Source of the DNA: JADGHX01 sp963837755
GTDB taxonomy: Bacteria; Pseudomonadota; Gammaproteobacteria; Steroidobacterales; Steroidobacteraceae
DNA: 64,000 nt
Direction: 5' to 3'
Assembly (NCBI GenBank): GCA_963837755.1
Contig: CAWIOP010000001.1
Coordinates: 1,302,001-1,366,000, forward strand
How positions within the stretch are numbered: the stretch's first letter is position 1; each line of letters starts with the position of its first letter. The notes under the pieces were generated by a model, which was given only the letters and a program-made list of their open reading frames with translations, made no database searches and had not been told where the DNA came from. Below, piece by piece: positions 26,750-37,805 of the stretch. The position numbers and the translations under genes are program-made.

Positions 26750-29485
26750 CTACTTTTTCGGTACAGAGGTCCCCGCCACCGCTGACGCGCTGGCAGCCGA
26801 CGCCGCGACAGCCTGCGAGAGAGTGAGCTTGTCGCCCAGCTCCGCGCGATTGGTGCGGCGATAGAGCGCGGCGAGCCACTGCGATGCGGCGCGCGTGCGC
26901 GAGTCTGACAGGCCGTAAGCGGCGGTCAGTTTCTCGTAGCTTGCGGCAAGAACGCTTTCCGCCTCCGCGTCCTTTCCGCGCAATGCCAGGATCTGCGCCG
27001 AGATCGCCTGCGCATGCGCAATCTGCGGATGATCTGCCGACAGCGACGCGCGCCAGATGGTGAGCGCGCGCGTGGCGGCGGTGGACGCTTCATCCAGCCG
27101 CCCGACCTCCACCAGCGTGCGGGCGAGGCCGGTTTGCGCGGAGGCAACGTACTGGTGGTCTGGCGGCAACGTGCCGGCGTAGATCTTCAGCGCCTCACGG
27201 TATTCCGCTTCGGCAGCTGCGTATTCGCCCTTCATTTGCAGCAGGTTCGCCAGATTCACATGGTCGTAGCCCACGTAGGGGTGGCCGGCACCGCGCACTT
27301 CCACGTTCAGGCGCAGCGCCTCGCGGAACACTTCTTCCGCCGCCGGCAGGTCACCGACGGCCTGCAGGTAGCGGCCGTAGTTGCCCAGTGCGTCCAGCGT
27401 GTCCGGGTGCTTCTCACCCATGACCTTGCGCAGCAGGGCGGTGGATTCTTCGAACAGCGGGCGTGCCTGCTCGAGCTGGCCGCGGGTCTGCAGCACCACC
27501 GCGAGGTTGTGAAGGTTGTGTGCCACCTGCGGATGGTCGTTACCCAGCGCCGCGCGGTCGATAGCGAGCGCGCGGCGGTAGAGATGTTCCGCGCCGGCCA
27601 TGTCGCCGCGCCGCTCCATGAGCTGCGCGAGCTCGTTCATCACGGACGACACGCGTGTGGACTTCGGGCCTTCCAGCTCCGTGAAGAGCTGCAGGCTTTC
27701 CTGCAGCTGCTTTTCCGCGCCCTTGATGTCGCCCCGCACTTTCAGGAGCTGGCCCAGCTCTTCGAGCGAAGCCGCCACCGCGAGGCTGCGGCGGCCGTGC
27801 AGGCGCTCGTTCATCGCGAGCGCATCACGGCAATGCGCGGCGGCCGTTTCGAGGCGACCGGCGGCGAGCTCGAGCTTGCCGAGCGCGCTCAGGTTGGAGG
27901 CCCTGGATGCGTGATCGCCGGGGAAGAGTTTCTCTCGCATGACGAGCGCCCTCTCGAGTTGAGGCCGGGCCTCGGCGGCGAGGCCGAGACTCAGATATAC
28001 GCGGCCGATGGTTTCCATGAGGTTCGCCTGGGTCTCGGGAGCGTCTTTCAGCTCCTGCTGGATGCGCAGGGCGCCGCGTCCGAGAATCTCGCGCGCGGTA
28101 ATCTGCTTGCCCTGCGCCTCGTTCGGGTCTGCCACTTCGAACAGCCCCACCAGGAATTTCGCGGTTTCCTCGGAGCGCAGCCGCTCGCGCTCCGCGATGG
28201 CACGCTCTTGTGAGACGCGATGCGCCTGGAACGTCATCACGCCCGCCAGAGCCGCCAGCAACAGCACGACAACGAACGACGCCACAACCGCCATTGAGTG
28301 CCGCCGCACGAACTTGCTCGATCGATAGCGCCACGTGTCGCGCCGGGCGATCACGGGCTGGCCCGTCTCGTAACGGCGCAGGTCTGCAGCCATCTGATCG
28401 GCCGAGGTGTAGCGGCGCTCCGGCTCCTTGCGCAGCGCCTTCATGACGATGTTGTCCAGGTCGCCGGCCAGCTCGCGGCACAGGCGTGAGGCGGAGGTGC
28501 CGCGCGCGTCCGCCGCACTTTCGATGCGCGGCCCTTCGATGGCGGGAGCGCCGCGCATTTTCAGCACCGCGCTCGGCAGCGGCGGGGACTGGTTGCGGAT
28601 GATACGTTCCATCTCCGCCAGCCGCACGTCGCGCATCTCGAACGGTTTGCGGCCGGTAAGCAGCTCATACAGCAGCACGCCGAGCAGGTAGACGTCCGTA
28701 GCTGTGGTGATGAGCTCGCCGCTCACCTGCTCCGGGCTTGCATGGCCGGGCGTGAAGAGCCGCACGTCCGCCTGCGTGAGGGCCACGGTGTGCGCGCTCT
28801 CGCGCACTTCGATGAGCTTGGCGATGCCGAAGTCGAGCAGCTTCAGCGTGCGATCGCGCGTGACGAGGATGTTCGACGGCTTGAGGTCACGATGGATGAC
28901 GAGATTCTGGTGGGCCGCGTGCACGGCCGCGCAGACGCCGCTGAACAGCGCGAGTCGTTCCTTCAGCGGCAGGCGATGCCGGTCGCAGTAGACATCGATG
29001 CGCTCGCCATCCACGTATTCCATGACGAGATACGGAATGCCGTCGGCCGTGGTGCCGCCGTCGAGCAGCCGGGCAATGTTGCGGTGATCGAGGCGCGCGA
29101 GAATCTGTCGCTCCGCGCGCAGGCGGTTGTGGTCTGCCCGGCTCACGAGCCCCGGGCGCACCAGCTTCACGGCGACCTGGTGGCTGTAATCGCCGATGCG
29201 CTCGGCCAGATACACGTCGCTCATGCCGCCGCCGCCCAGTCGGCGAAGCAGGCGCCAGGAGCCCAGCTCCTGGCCGGTGCGGTCTACTTCCCAGTACGAC
29301 TCTTCGTTCCCGGCCTGCTCACGCTGCCCGCTCGCGCGCGTAATGCTGTGCGCGAGCAGCACGCGGTCGAACGCGCCTGAGTCGTTTGCGCACGCGGCCC
29401 TGATGTAAGCGAAGCGCTCGCGCGGGCCGAGGCTACCGGCGCGCGCGACGATGCGGGCGATTTCCGCCTCGTCGAGCTTGGCCAT
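26750..29485 (-). CDS. Membrane Ser/Thr protein kinase with TPR sensor half
   Basis: 911 residues from ATG 29485. A short N-terminal helical part is followed by a Hanks-type kinase (about 76-375) with glycine loop RRLGGGGMSDVY, ATP lysine K107 (VAVKLV), catalytic HRDLKPSN (D200), DFG 218-220 and PGHASPEQV. One membrane helix lies near 398-417. Residues about 480-880 are TPRs of the kinesin-light-chain type (repeats such as HPQVAHNLHNLAVVLQTRGQ, HPDTLDALGNYGRYLQAVGD). This plan, cytoplasmic kinase plus extracytoplasmic TPR, is common in Xanthomonadales-type and related bacteria. The reading frame is open for about 300 codons upstream, but that part is a shadow of the carotenoid-oxygenase gene. 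Confidence 0.93.
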   Translation of the reverse strand: MAKLDEAEIARIVARAGSLGPRERFAYIRAACANDSGAFDRVLLAHSITRASGQREQAGNEESYWEVDRTGQELGSWRLLRRLGGGGMSDVYLAERIGDYSHQVAVKLVRPGLVSRADHNRLRAERQILARLDHRNIARLLDGGTTADGIPYLVMEYVDGERIDVYCDRHRLPLKERLALFSGVCAAVHAAHQNLVIHRDLKPSNILVTRDRTLKLLDFGIAKLIEVRESAHTVALTQADVRLFTPGHASPEQVSGELITTATDVYLLGVLLYELLTGRKPFEMRDVRLAEMERIIRNQSPPLPSAVLKMRGAPAIEGPRIESAADARGTSASRLCRELAGDLDNIVMKALRKEPERRYTSADQMAADLRRYETGQPVIARRDTWRYRSSKFVRRHSMAVVASFVVVLLLAALAGVMTFQAHRVSQERAIAERERLRSEETAKFLVGLFEVADPNEAQGKQITAREILGRGALRIQQELKDAPETQANLMETIGRVYLSLGLAAEARPQLERALVMREKLFPGDHASRASNLSALGKLELAAGRLETAAAHCRDALAMNERLHGRRSLAVAASLEELGQLLKVRGDIKGAEKQLQESLQLFTELEGPKSTRVSSVMNELAQLMERRGDMAGAEHLYRRALAIDRAALGNDHPQVAHNLHNLAVVLQTRGQLEQARPLFEESTALLRKVMGEKHPDTLDALGNYGRYLQAVGDLPAAEEVFREALRLNVEVRGAGHPYVGYDHVNLANLLQMKGEYAAAEAEYREALKIYAGTLPPDHQYVASAQTGLARTLVEVGRLDEASTAATRALTIWRASLSADHPQIAHAQAISAQILALRGKDAEAESVLAASYEKLTAAYGLSDSRTRAASQWLAALYRRTNRAELGDKLTLSQAVAASAASASAVAGTSVPKK

Positions 29486-29520
29486 GGGCTCTCCCGGCCG
29501 AGTCGCCGCCCGTGATGAGC

Positions 29521-31154
29521 TCAGGCCGTCTTCGTCGGCATCTGATGTTCCGGCACCCACCACCCGTGAATCTGCGGAGCCGCGCGGATGGGCAGTTTCA
29601 CCGTGGCGATCGGCCCATCCTCCGGCTTCTCGGCGTCGAGGATGATGAGATCGGCCCGGCCGGCTTCGCGGGTGCGGGTGGCCACACCCATGAGATAGCC
29701 CACGCCTTCCGGCGCGGTCTTGCTCTTCGGCGCGAACACCACCTCGGCGAGCGTGGTGCCCTCGCCCGCGTTGAACACCGTGGCCTTGCGGGTCTGGTGG
29801 TCGAAGCGCGCCCAGCACGCCGACGGCCGCTTGGAGGGGTCTTTCGGATCCGGGTCGGGGCAGGGCAGGAAGCCGTAGCGGTACGGCATGGTGTTGTAGC
29901 GATCGTCCTGGCGCGGCAGGGCGCCGAGGTGATTCGGATACAGCACCTCCATCTTGTAGTCCTTCGCGTTCTTCTTCGACAGATCGACGGACAGGCGCGT
30001 GATGCGGCTGGAGCCCTTCACCGGATCCCAACGCGAGCCGTCGCGCATGGGCATGAACGGGAACGGGTTGTAGGCGGACATCTCGCAGTCGACGAACACC
30101 TTCTCGCCGTCGCGACCAGCAGCCCATCACGTGCGTGGAGCTGCGCTCGGGGCCCTTGAACCAGCGCAGGTCCTTGCCATCGCCGCCGCGGCGCATGACG
30201 CCGAAGTACGTGGGCTGGCCCGAGTTCCACGACCAGTGGATGCCGCCGTTCTTCATCTGGTTTTCGTCGATCGCGAGCGGGATCACGTAGAACACGATGT
30301 GTTTCTGCGTGACCGCGAAGTCGTGGAGCATGCCGACGTAGGGTACCTTGATCCACGCCTGCCAGATCATCTTGCCCTCGGGCGTGATCTGGAAGACGTT
30401 CACGTCATTGGTGCCGAAGCCCTTGGCCTCGTAGCCGAACGCGATGCATGTTGCCGGTCTCGGAGTCGACCTTCGGGTGCGCGGTGAACGCGGTGCTCTG
30501 CAGCTGGCCGTCGAACGTGTAGTTCGGGTCGCAGCGTCTCGAGGGTGAGCAGGTCGAGCGCGGCCGGCGGGCTGTCTTCCTTCAGCGCGAGCAGCATGTT
30601 CTTGTGGTTGATGATGTGCGTGTTGGCCGTGCTGCGGCTCAGGCCCTTCACGCTCGGGTCGTCGATGTACGGGTTGCGGTAGATCGGGAACAGGATGCGT
30701 TGCTGGCCTTTTCCTGCGCCACGTAGCGTTCGTTGCGCACGAACCGGCTCTTGTAGTCGACGTGCCCGTCCTTGATGCGGAACATGCTCACGTGGCCTTC
30801 GCCATCGAACGGAATGTTGCGCGGATTGAGCGGGTATTGCGGATCGGGGCCGGTGCGGTAGAACGCGCCGTTCAGGTCCGGGGGAATCTTGCCGTCGACC
30901 TCGATGTCCTTGATGTCCGCTTCCACGCGGAACAGCCGGGGGCCACCGGGACGCACGCCCATGTCGAGACCCGAGCCCGCGGGCGGCGCGGAGGCGGGCG
31001 GCCTCGGGCCGCCCGGCGGCGCGTTCTGCGCGGCGGCGGGCATCACGGCGGCAGCGCTTGCGCCTGCGGCGGCACCGAGCGCGACGCCCATGAAGTTGCG
31101 GCGGCCCATGGTCGCATCGCGGCTCGACGCCGCTTCGTCTTTGTCACTGCTCAT
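29521..31154 (-). CDS. Carotenoid oxygenase-family protein, Tat-exported (frame interrupted)
   Basis: Iron(II) dioxygenase of the carotenoid/stilbene cleavage family. ATG 31154 begins a twin-arginine signal (GRRNFMGVALGAAAG), unusual for the family, which suggests a folded periplasmic enzyme. Family segments are PPDLNGAFYRTGPDPQYP, FDGEGHVSMFRI, NTHIINHKNMLLAL, MLHDFAVTQKHIVFYVIP (an iron-ligand His region) and the closing HGWWVPE. Frame changes at about 30690, 30530, 30445 and 30115 each look like single extra bases, so the gene is probably intact. It is 35 nt upstream of the kinase gene on the same strand. Possible substrates are lignin stilbenes or apocarotenoids. Confidence 0.85.
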
Positions 31155-31338
31155 ACTTGAAACCCCTCGCGATTTCGCGTGGCCGGGGAGTGGACGCGCG
31201 GCCGGCTATTTGCCGGTGGACGCGCGCGGGTGTTGGATGATCCCGGGCCTCTGACGCGTGTCAGAAACACTAGCAGATGGGTTAGCCGGCGGGCACAGTA
31301 AAACGCCGTCTGCGTTCATTTTCATTGAGGTTATACGG

Positions 31339-32010
31339 ATGCGTAGCTCGAATCGTAAGGTCGCCGCGATGGCGCTGGGACAGTTCCTGACGCTGGCGCT
31401 GGTGGCACCGGCCACGTGGGCGGTGTTCGACGAGCCACAGCAAGCCGTGAAGCAGGAAGACGCGGCCCCGGCGACTCCCGAGGCGCAGGCCGCTCTCGAC
31501 GCGGGTCTCGCCGCGGTGAGGGACGCGGAAGACCGCGAGGCGAGCGAAGGCGCGGCTGCGGGCAGGAAGCTTTCGCCTGCGGTGAAAGAGTCGTACGCGA
31601 AGGCGCGCGCGAAATTCGCTGAGGCCACGAAGGCGGACCCGAAGCTTGCGCAGGCGTGGAATGGGCTCGGTTATTCGAATCGCAAGCTCGGTGACTACAA
31701 GACGGCGCTCGCGGCGTACGACAGGGCCATCGAGCTGCGCTCCGGCTACCCGGAAGCCACCGAGTATCGCGGCGAGGCTTACCTGGGCCTCAATCGCATC
31801 GAGGATGCCAAGCAGGCGTATCTCGACCTGTTCGCTTCGAATCGCGCGCTGGCGGACGAGCTGCTCGAGCGCATGAAGCAGTGGACCGCGTCGCCCGGCA
31901 AGAAGAAGGCGGACGTGGCCGACCTCACGGAGTTCGTCACGGAGCGGGAGAAGATTGCTTCGCAGACCGCGTCGCTGACGCGTGAAGCCACCACGCAGGG
32001 CTGGAACTGA
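31339..32010 (+). CDS. Exported TPR protein
   Basis: 223 residues. ATG 31339 has TGAGG 9-10 nt upstream and heads a signal peptide ending near ATWAVF. Residues about 100-180 are two to three TPR units (AKARAKFAEATKADPKLAQAW, LGYSNRKLGDYKTALAAYDRA, YPEATEYRGEAYLGLNRIEDA). The C-terminal 50 residues are a charged helix. It is divergent from the carotenoid oxygenase gene. A scaffold role is likely, partner unknown. Confidence 0.8.
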   Translation: MRSSNRKVAAMALGQFLTLALVAPATWAVFDEPQQAVKQEDAAPATPEAQAALDAGLAAVRDAEDREASEGAAAGRKLSPAVKESYAKARAKFAEATKADPKLAQAWNGLGYSNRKLGDYKTALAAYDRAIELRSGYPEATEYRGEAYLGLNRIEDAKQAYLDLFASNRALADELLERMKQWTASPGKKKADVADLTEFVTEREKIASQTASLTREATTQGWN

Positions 32011-32041
32011 CCTGCGAGTGCGGCGCGGACAGGCCGTCAGT

Positions 32042-32947
32042 TCAGGGAAGCAGCGTGTTGATGAACGGCACGCTGAATAGTGAGAGGGCGAGCCCCGCGC
32101 CGAGCGCGGCGTTCGCCACTTCGGTTTCCAGCCCGTACTGCTGACACAGAATCGACACCGACACCATCGGCGCCATGGAGGCCTGCAAAACCGCGACGGC
32201 CAGCACGAGCCCCTGCACCCCCAGCAGCCAGGCGAGTGCGAAGATCGCGGCAGGCGCCACCGCGAGCTTCCACCCGAGCGCCAGGCTTGCCGCGCCGAGG
32301 CGCTCGCGATCCATCTTCAGCGTGAAATGCAGGCCGATCGAGAACAAGGCAATTGGCGTGAGCGTGGCGCCGAGCCGCGCGATCAACCCTTCGACGAAGG
32401 GCGGCCATCCGCCAAGCAGCCCGACGATGATGCCCACCACCAGCGCTATGAATGGCGGAAAAAACAGCACGCGGCGAACGATGGCGCGCGGCTGCGGCTT
32501 GCCGCCGCCGTAGATGGCCGCCACGGTGATGCCGCCCACGGCCAGCGCTATGGAGCCGCCGAGTTGATCTGCAAACGCCGCGAGCGCGAGCCCTTCCTTC
32601 TGACGCAGCATTTCAATGAGAGGGAAGCCCACGAGCGCCGTGTTGCCGAGCCCTGCCGACAGCGCCGCGCCGCCGATGCGCGCGCGCGACCAGCCGAGGC
32701 GGGCGCCGACGAATGCCGCGAACCCCCACCCGCCGAGGAACACCAGCCACATCGCAACCGGCAGGAACCAGAGGCTCGGGTCCATCTTGACGCTCGGGAT
32801 GAGCTCGAGCACCAGCGCCGGCAGCGCGATGTTGATGACCCACCAGTTCAGGCGCGATGCGAGGTCCGCCGGCGGCTTCGCGAAGCGCCCGACGAGCCAG
32901 CCGAGCGCAAGACAGCCCAGAAGCAGAACCAGGGATTCTATTTTCAA
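32042..32947 (-). CDS. AEC-family (auxin efflux carrier-like) transporter
   Basis: 301-residue membrane protein with about ten helices in two inverted halves. Family landmarks are WWVINIALPALVLELIPS in the first half, GLGNTALVGFPLIEML before the cytoplasmic loop, and ASMAPMVSVSILCQQYGLE in the last third. Bacterial AEC carriers move malate or other organic anions. It is convergent with the TPR gene, and divergent from the VOC gene with about 175 nt between. Confidence 0.92.
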   Translation of the reverse strand: MKIESLVLLLGCLALGWLVGRFAKPPADLASRLNWWVINIALPALVLELIPSVKMDPSLWFLPVAMWLVFLGGWGFAAFVGARLGWSRARIGGAALSAGLGNTALVGFPLIEMLRQKEGLALAAFADQLGGSIALAVGGITVAAIYGGGKPQPRAIVRRVLFFPPFIALVVGIIVGLLGGWPPFVEGLIARLGATLTPIALFSIGLHFTLKMDRERLGAASLALGWKLAVAPAAIFALAWLLGVQGLVLAVAVLQASMAPMVSVSILCQQYGLETEVANAALGAGLALSLFSVPFINTLLP

Positions 32948-33124
32948 ACGAGCGACGCCCCTCGAGCGATATCGCCCGGATGCGGGCTGCCAATCGCGAC
33001 GCGCGAGCGTACCCTTGTGGCCCGCGACCGGAAAGAGCGGCGCGAGCCGGCGCGTGCGATCAGCGCACGCGGGATGCCTGCTTCGTCACCCGATCCCGTC
33101 GCTGAATTCACCGCGAGGCGAGAC

Positions 33125-33541
33125 ATGCCGCTGACGAAGATGGAGCACTACCTCGTCCTCACGAAGGACATCGACGCTACCCGGGATTTCTATTGCCGGG
33201 TGCTCGGCATGAAAGATGGCTTCCGTCCACCGCTCGGCTTTCCCGGCTACTGGCTCTACCTCGGCACCACGCCGTGCATCCACATCGCGGAGTGGAATAC
33301 CTACACCGAACATTCGAACGGGCGCGGCATCCCCGTCTCCACGCCCAGCGAAAGCACGGGCGCGTTCGACCACATTGCGTTTGTTGCCACTGACTACGAC
33401 GAGCTGCTCGCGAGCCTCGAGCGCAACGGCCTCGAGCCGTTCCGCAACGTCACGAACCCGAACGGCCTGCGCCAGGTGTTCCTGCTCGACCCGAACGGGG
33501 TGAAGATCGAAGTGAACATTCCGCCGCAGCAGGCGCCCTAG
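33125..33541 (+). CDS. VOC-superfamily (glyoxalase/dioxygenase-like) protein
   Basis: 138 residues forming a two-module VOC fold. ATG 33125 gives MPLTKMEHYLVLTKDIDATRDFYCRVLGM; the likely metal ligands are His in MEHYLV, His in CIHIAEW, His in AFDHIAFVATD and Glu in GVKIEVNIP. This spacing fits fosfomycin-resistance, glyoxalase or extradiol type enzymes. It may act on a compound from the aromatic pathway, as the next gene is an alcohol dehydrogenase, but the two are convergent and not an operon. Confidence 0.87.
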   Translation: MPLTKMEHYLVLTKDIDATRDFYCRVLGMKDGFRPPLGFPGYWLYLGTTPCIHIAEWNTYTEHSNGRGIPVSTPSESTGAFDHIAFVATDYDELLASLERNGLEPFRNVTNPNGLRQVFLLDPNGVKIEVNIPPQQAP

Positions 33542-33581
33542 GAGCCTGGCCGCTGCAACGGCGTCTTTCACGGCGCGTGGC

Positions 33582-34643
33582 TCACGCCGCCGCGCGCGAG
33601 TTGCCGATGTCCACGAGGATCTTCATGCCCTCCTGCCGATGCAGGCGCTCGAATCCGTCGCTCAGTATGTTGTCGAAAGGAATCGTCTCCACCCAGCCTT
33701 CCAGCGGATAGGTGCCGGCGGCCATTTCTTCGATGACGCTCGGGAACGTGTTGCAGGAGAGGGCGATGCCACTGATCTTCACTTCGGACATCAGCAGCTC
33801 CATCGGCGCGATCTGCAGCGGCTTCGTGTGGATGGCCACCACGACGAGCTGGCCCTCGACCGCGGTGCTCGACAGGGCGGTCTGAAAAGCGGCGGGAACG
33901 CCTGCGGCGTCAACCGAGACATCGGCGCCGCGTCCGCCGGTGAGATCCTTGATGGCGGAAACGACGTCGCCGTCGCGCGGGTCGAGCACGGTTTTCACGC
34001 CGAGCTTCGTGAGCACGGCACGCCGCTGCGCCGACGGGTCGACCATGATCACGTTCACGCCCCAGCGCCTCAGCGTGTAGAAAATGCCCACGCCAATGGG
34101 CCCGCCGCCGTGGATGACCACCGTCTGGCCCGCTTGCGCTTCACACCGTTGCGCGGTTCGGTAGGAGATGACCATGGGCTCGATGAGGGCACCCTGCAGG
34201 CCAGTCATGGTCTTCGGCAGCTTGTGCGCCATCGAGCGCTTCACCACCGAGAACTGCGCAAGCCCGCCGCTGCTGCGGTTGTAGCCGTGGAATGCGAGCA
34301 GGCCGCAGTGGTTGTACTGGCCTGAGCTGCAGTAGAGACACGCGCCGCAGGTTTCCACAGGCTCTACCGCGACCTTGTCGCCGATGGCTAGGTCTTCGAT
34401 GCCGTCCCCCAGCTCAACGATTTCGCCACAGAGCTCGTGGCCCATGATCACCGGGTTCTTCACGCCCGTGAGCGGGTGCGGCGTGGTGCGGGTGGTGATG
34501 GGGCCGTCGTAGTACTCGTGCAGGTCGCTGCCGCAGATGCCGTTGTAGAGCACCTTCAGTTTGACTTCGCCTTGGCCGGGGCGGGGGTCGGGAACGTTTT
34601 CCAGGCGAAGGTCTTCACGACCGTGGAATACGGCTGCGCGCAT
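33582..34643 (-). CDS. Zinc-dependent alcohol dehydrogenase (butanediol/sorbitol type)
   Basis: 353 residues of the medium-chain dehydrogenase family. GICGSDLHEY and GHELCGEIV bring the catalytic zinc ligands, the structural zinc cysteines appear in ETCGACLYCSSGQYNHC, and the nucleotide fold has GGGPIGVGI. The sequence is closest to 2,3-butanediol dehydrogenases. It reduces or oxidises a secondary alcohol or ketone with NAD(H). The N-terminal MRAAVFHGREDLRLENV is complete; the start is at 34643. It is single, 84 nt downstream of glgP on the same strand. Confidence 0.92.
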   Translation of the reverse strand: MRAAVFHGREDLRLENVPDPRPGQGEVKLKVLYNGICGSDLHEYYDGPITTRTTPHPLTGVKNPVIMGHELCGEIVELGDGIEDLAIGDKVAVEPVETCGACLYCSSGQYNHCGLLAFHGYNRSSGGLAQFSVVKRSMAHKLPKTMTGLQGALIEPMVISYRTAQRCEAQAGQTVVIHGGGPIGVGIFYTLRRWGVNVIMVDPSAQRRAVLTKLGVKTVLDPRDGDVVSAIKDLTGGRGADVSVDAAGVPAAFQTALSSTAVEGQLVVVAIHTKPLQIAPMELLMSEVKISGIALSCNTFPSVIEEMAAGTYPLEGWVETIPFDNILSDGFERLHRQEGMKILVDIGNSRAAA

Positions 34644-34727
34644 GTCGTTGTGCCTCTTTGAGCTCGCCTGCGGTGGGCGAGCCCGCAGGCTATGCGGCTG
34701 CGGTCGGCACCGTCAAGGCGACAGGTC

Positions 34728-37265
<2,538 letters not shown>

Positions 37266-37571
37266 TTAGACGACAAGGCCCGTCCGGCCGGAGCGGCCAG
37301 TGCACCGTCAGGTGCAAGTTCCATGCGTGAGCTGCGCGGGGCGGTGCGCGGATCGCACGCGTGCGCGGAACGCCGAGCGGATCAAGTGTTTGCGCGCACC
37401 TGTGCGCTTGGGGTCGCGCGCGTCGTCCACCGCTGAGCGCGGGCTCCTGCACTATTGGCGAACTGTCTTCGCTTGGTGCGCACAGTTGCAGTGCGTGCTT
37501 GAATCAGTTGATGTCGTCGCGAGCGGAGTGTCGATTGTGGAGGGGGTTCTCGCGGACGTGCGCTCATCGCA

Positions 37572-37623
37572 CGCGGTGGCTCACTCGCAGAGGGCCTTGG
37601 CGGCGGGGGCCGGCCGTAAGACC
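37572..37623 (+). repeat. Dispersed repeat, copy C (partial)
   Basis: Plus-oriented partial copy: GGTGGCTCACTCGCAGAGGG, then GGGCCTTGGCGGCGGGGG and CCGGCCGTAAGACC. It lacks the ATGAACGG head. It carries the same core as copies A, B and D. Confidence 0.7.
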
Positions 37624-37663
37624 CGTCCATGGGGCCAATGGCGCTTACTTAAGGTGTGGATTG

Positions 37664-37775
37664 CCGCATGAACGGTTGAGCCCTGCGCAGGCGGGGCCTC
37701 ACTCAAAGAGGGGTCGGGAGGGACCGGCCGCCAAGGCCCTCGTCGAGTGAGCCCCCGCCTGCGCAAGCGCCCTCC
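37664..37775. repeat. Dispersed repeat, copy D (head-to-head pair)
   Basis: A plus-strand unit starts GCCGCATGAACGGTTGAG at 37664; a second unit lies inverted beside it. Their shared arms GCGCAGGCGGGGCCTCACTC (37685-37704) and GAGTGAGCCCCCGCCTGCGC (37745-37764) are reverse complements with one mismatch, giving a 20-bp stem around a 40-nt centre that holds CCAAGGCCCTC. This paired arrangement is like the BIME form of REP elements. Confidence 0.72.
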
Positions 37776-37805
37776 TAAGAATTCGAACTCTTTAATTCAG
37801 CGACC

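Larger units (their letters stand above)
37266..37805. other. Long gene-free region holding repeats C and D
   Basis: 540 nt between glgP and the carboxypeptidase gene. The left part is the glgP upstream region and contains no convincing coding frame. The right part holds three repeat units (copy C at 37572 and the double copy D at 37664). No promoter could be assigned with confidence. Confidence 0.6.

Noticed and set aside
37581..37766. A 61-residue minus-strand open frame between glgP and the carboxypeptidase
   Set aside because: It consists mainly of the palindromic repeats and has no coding character.
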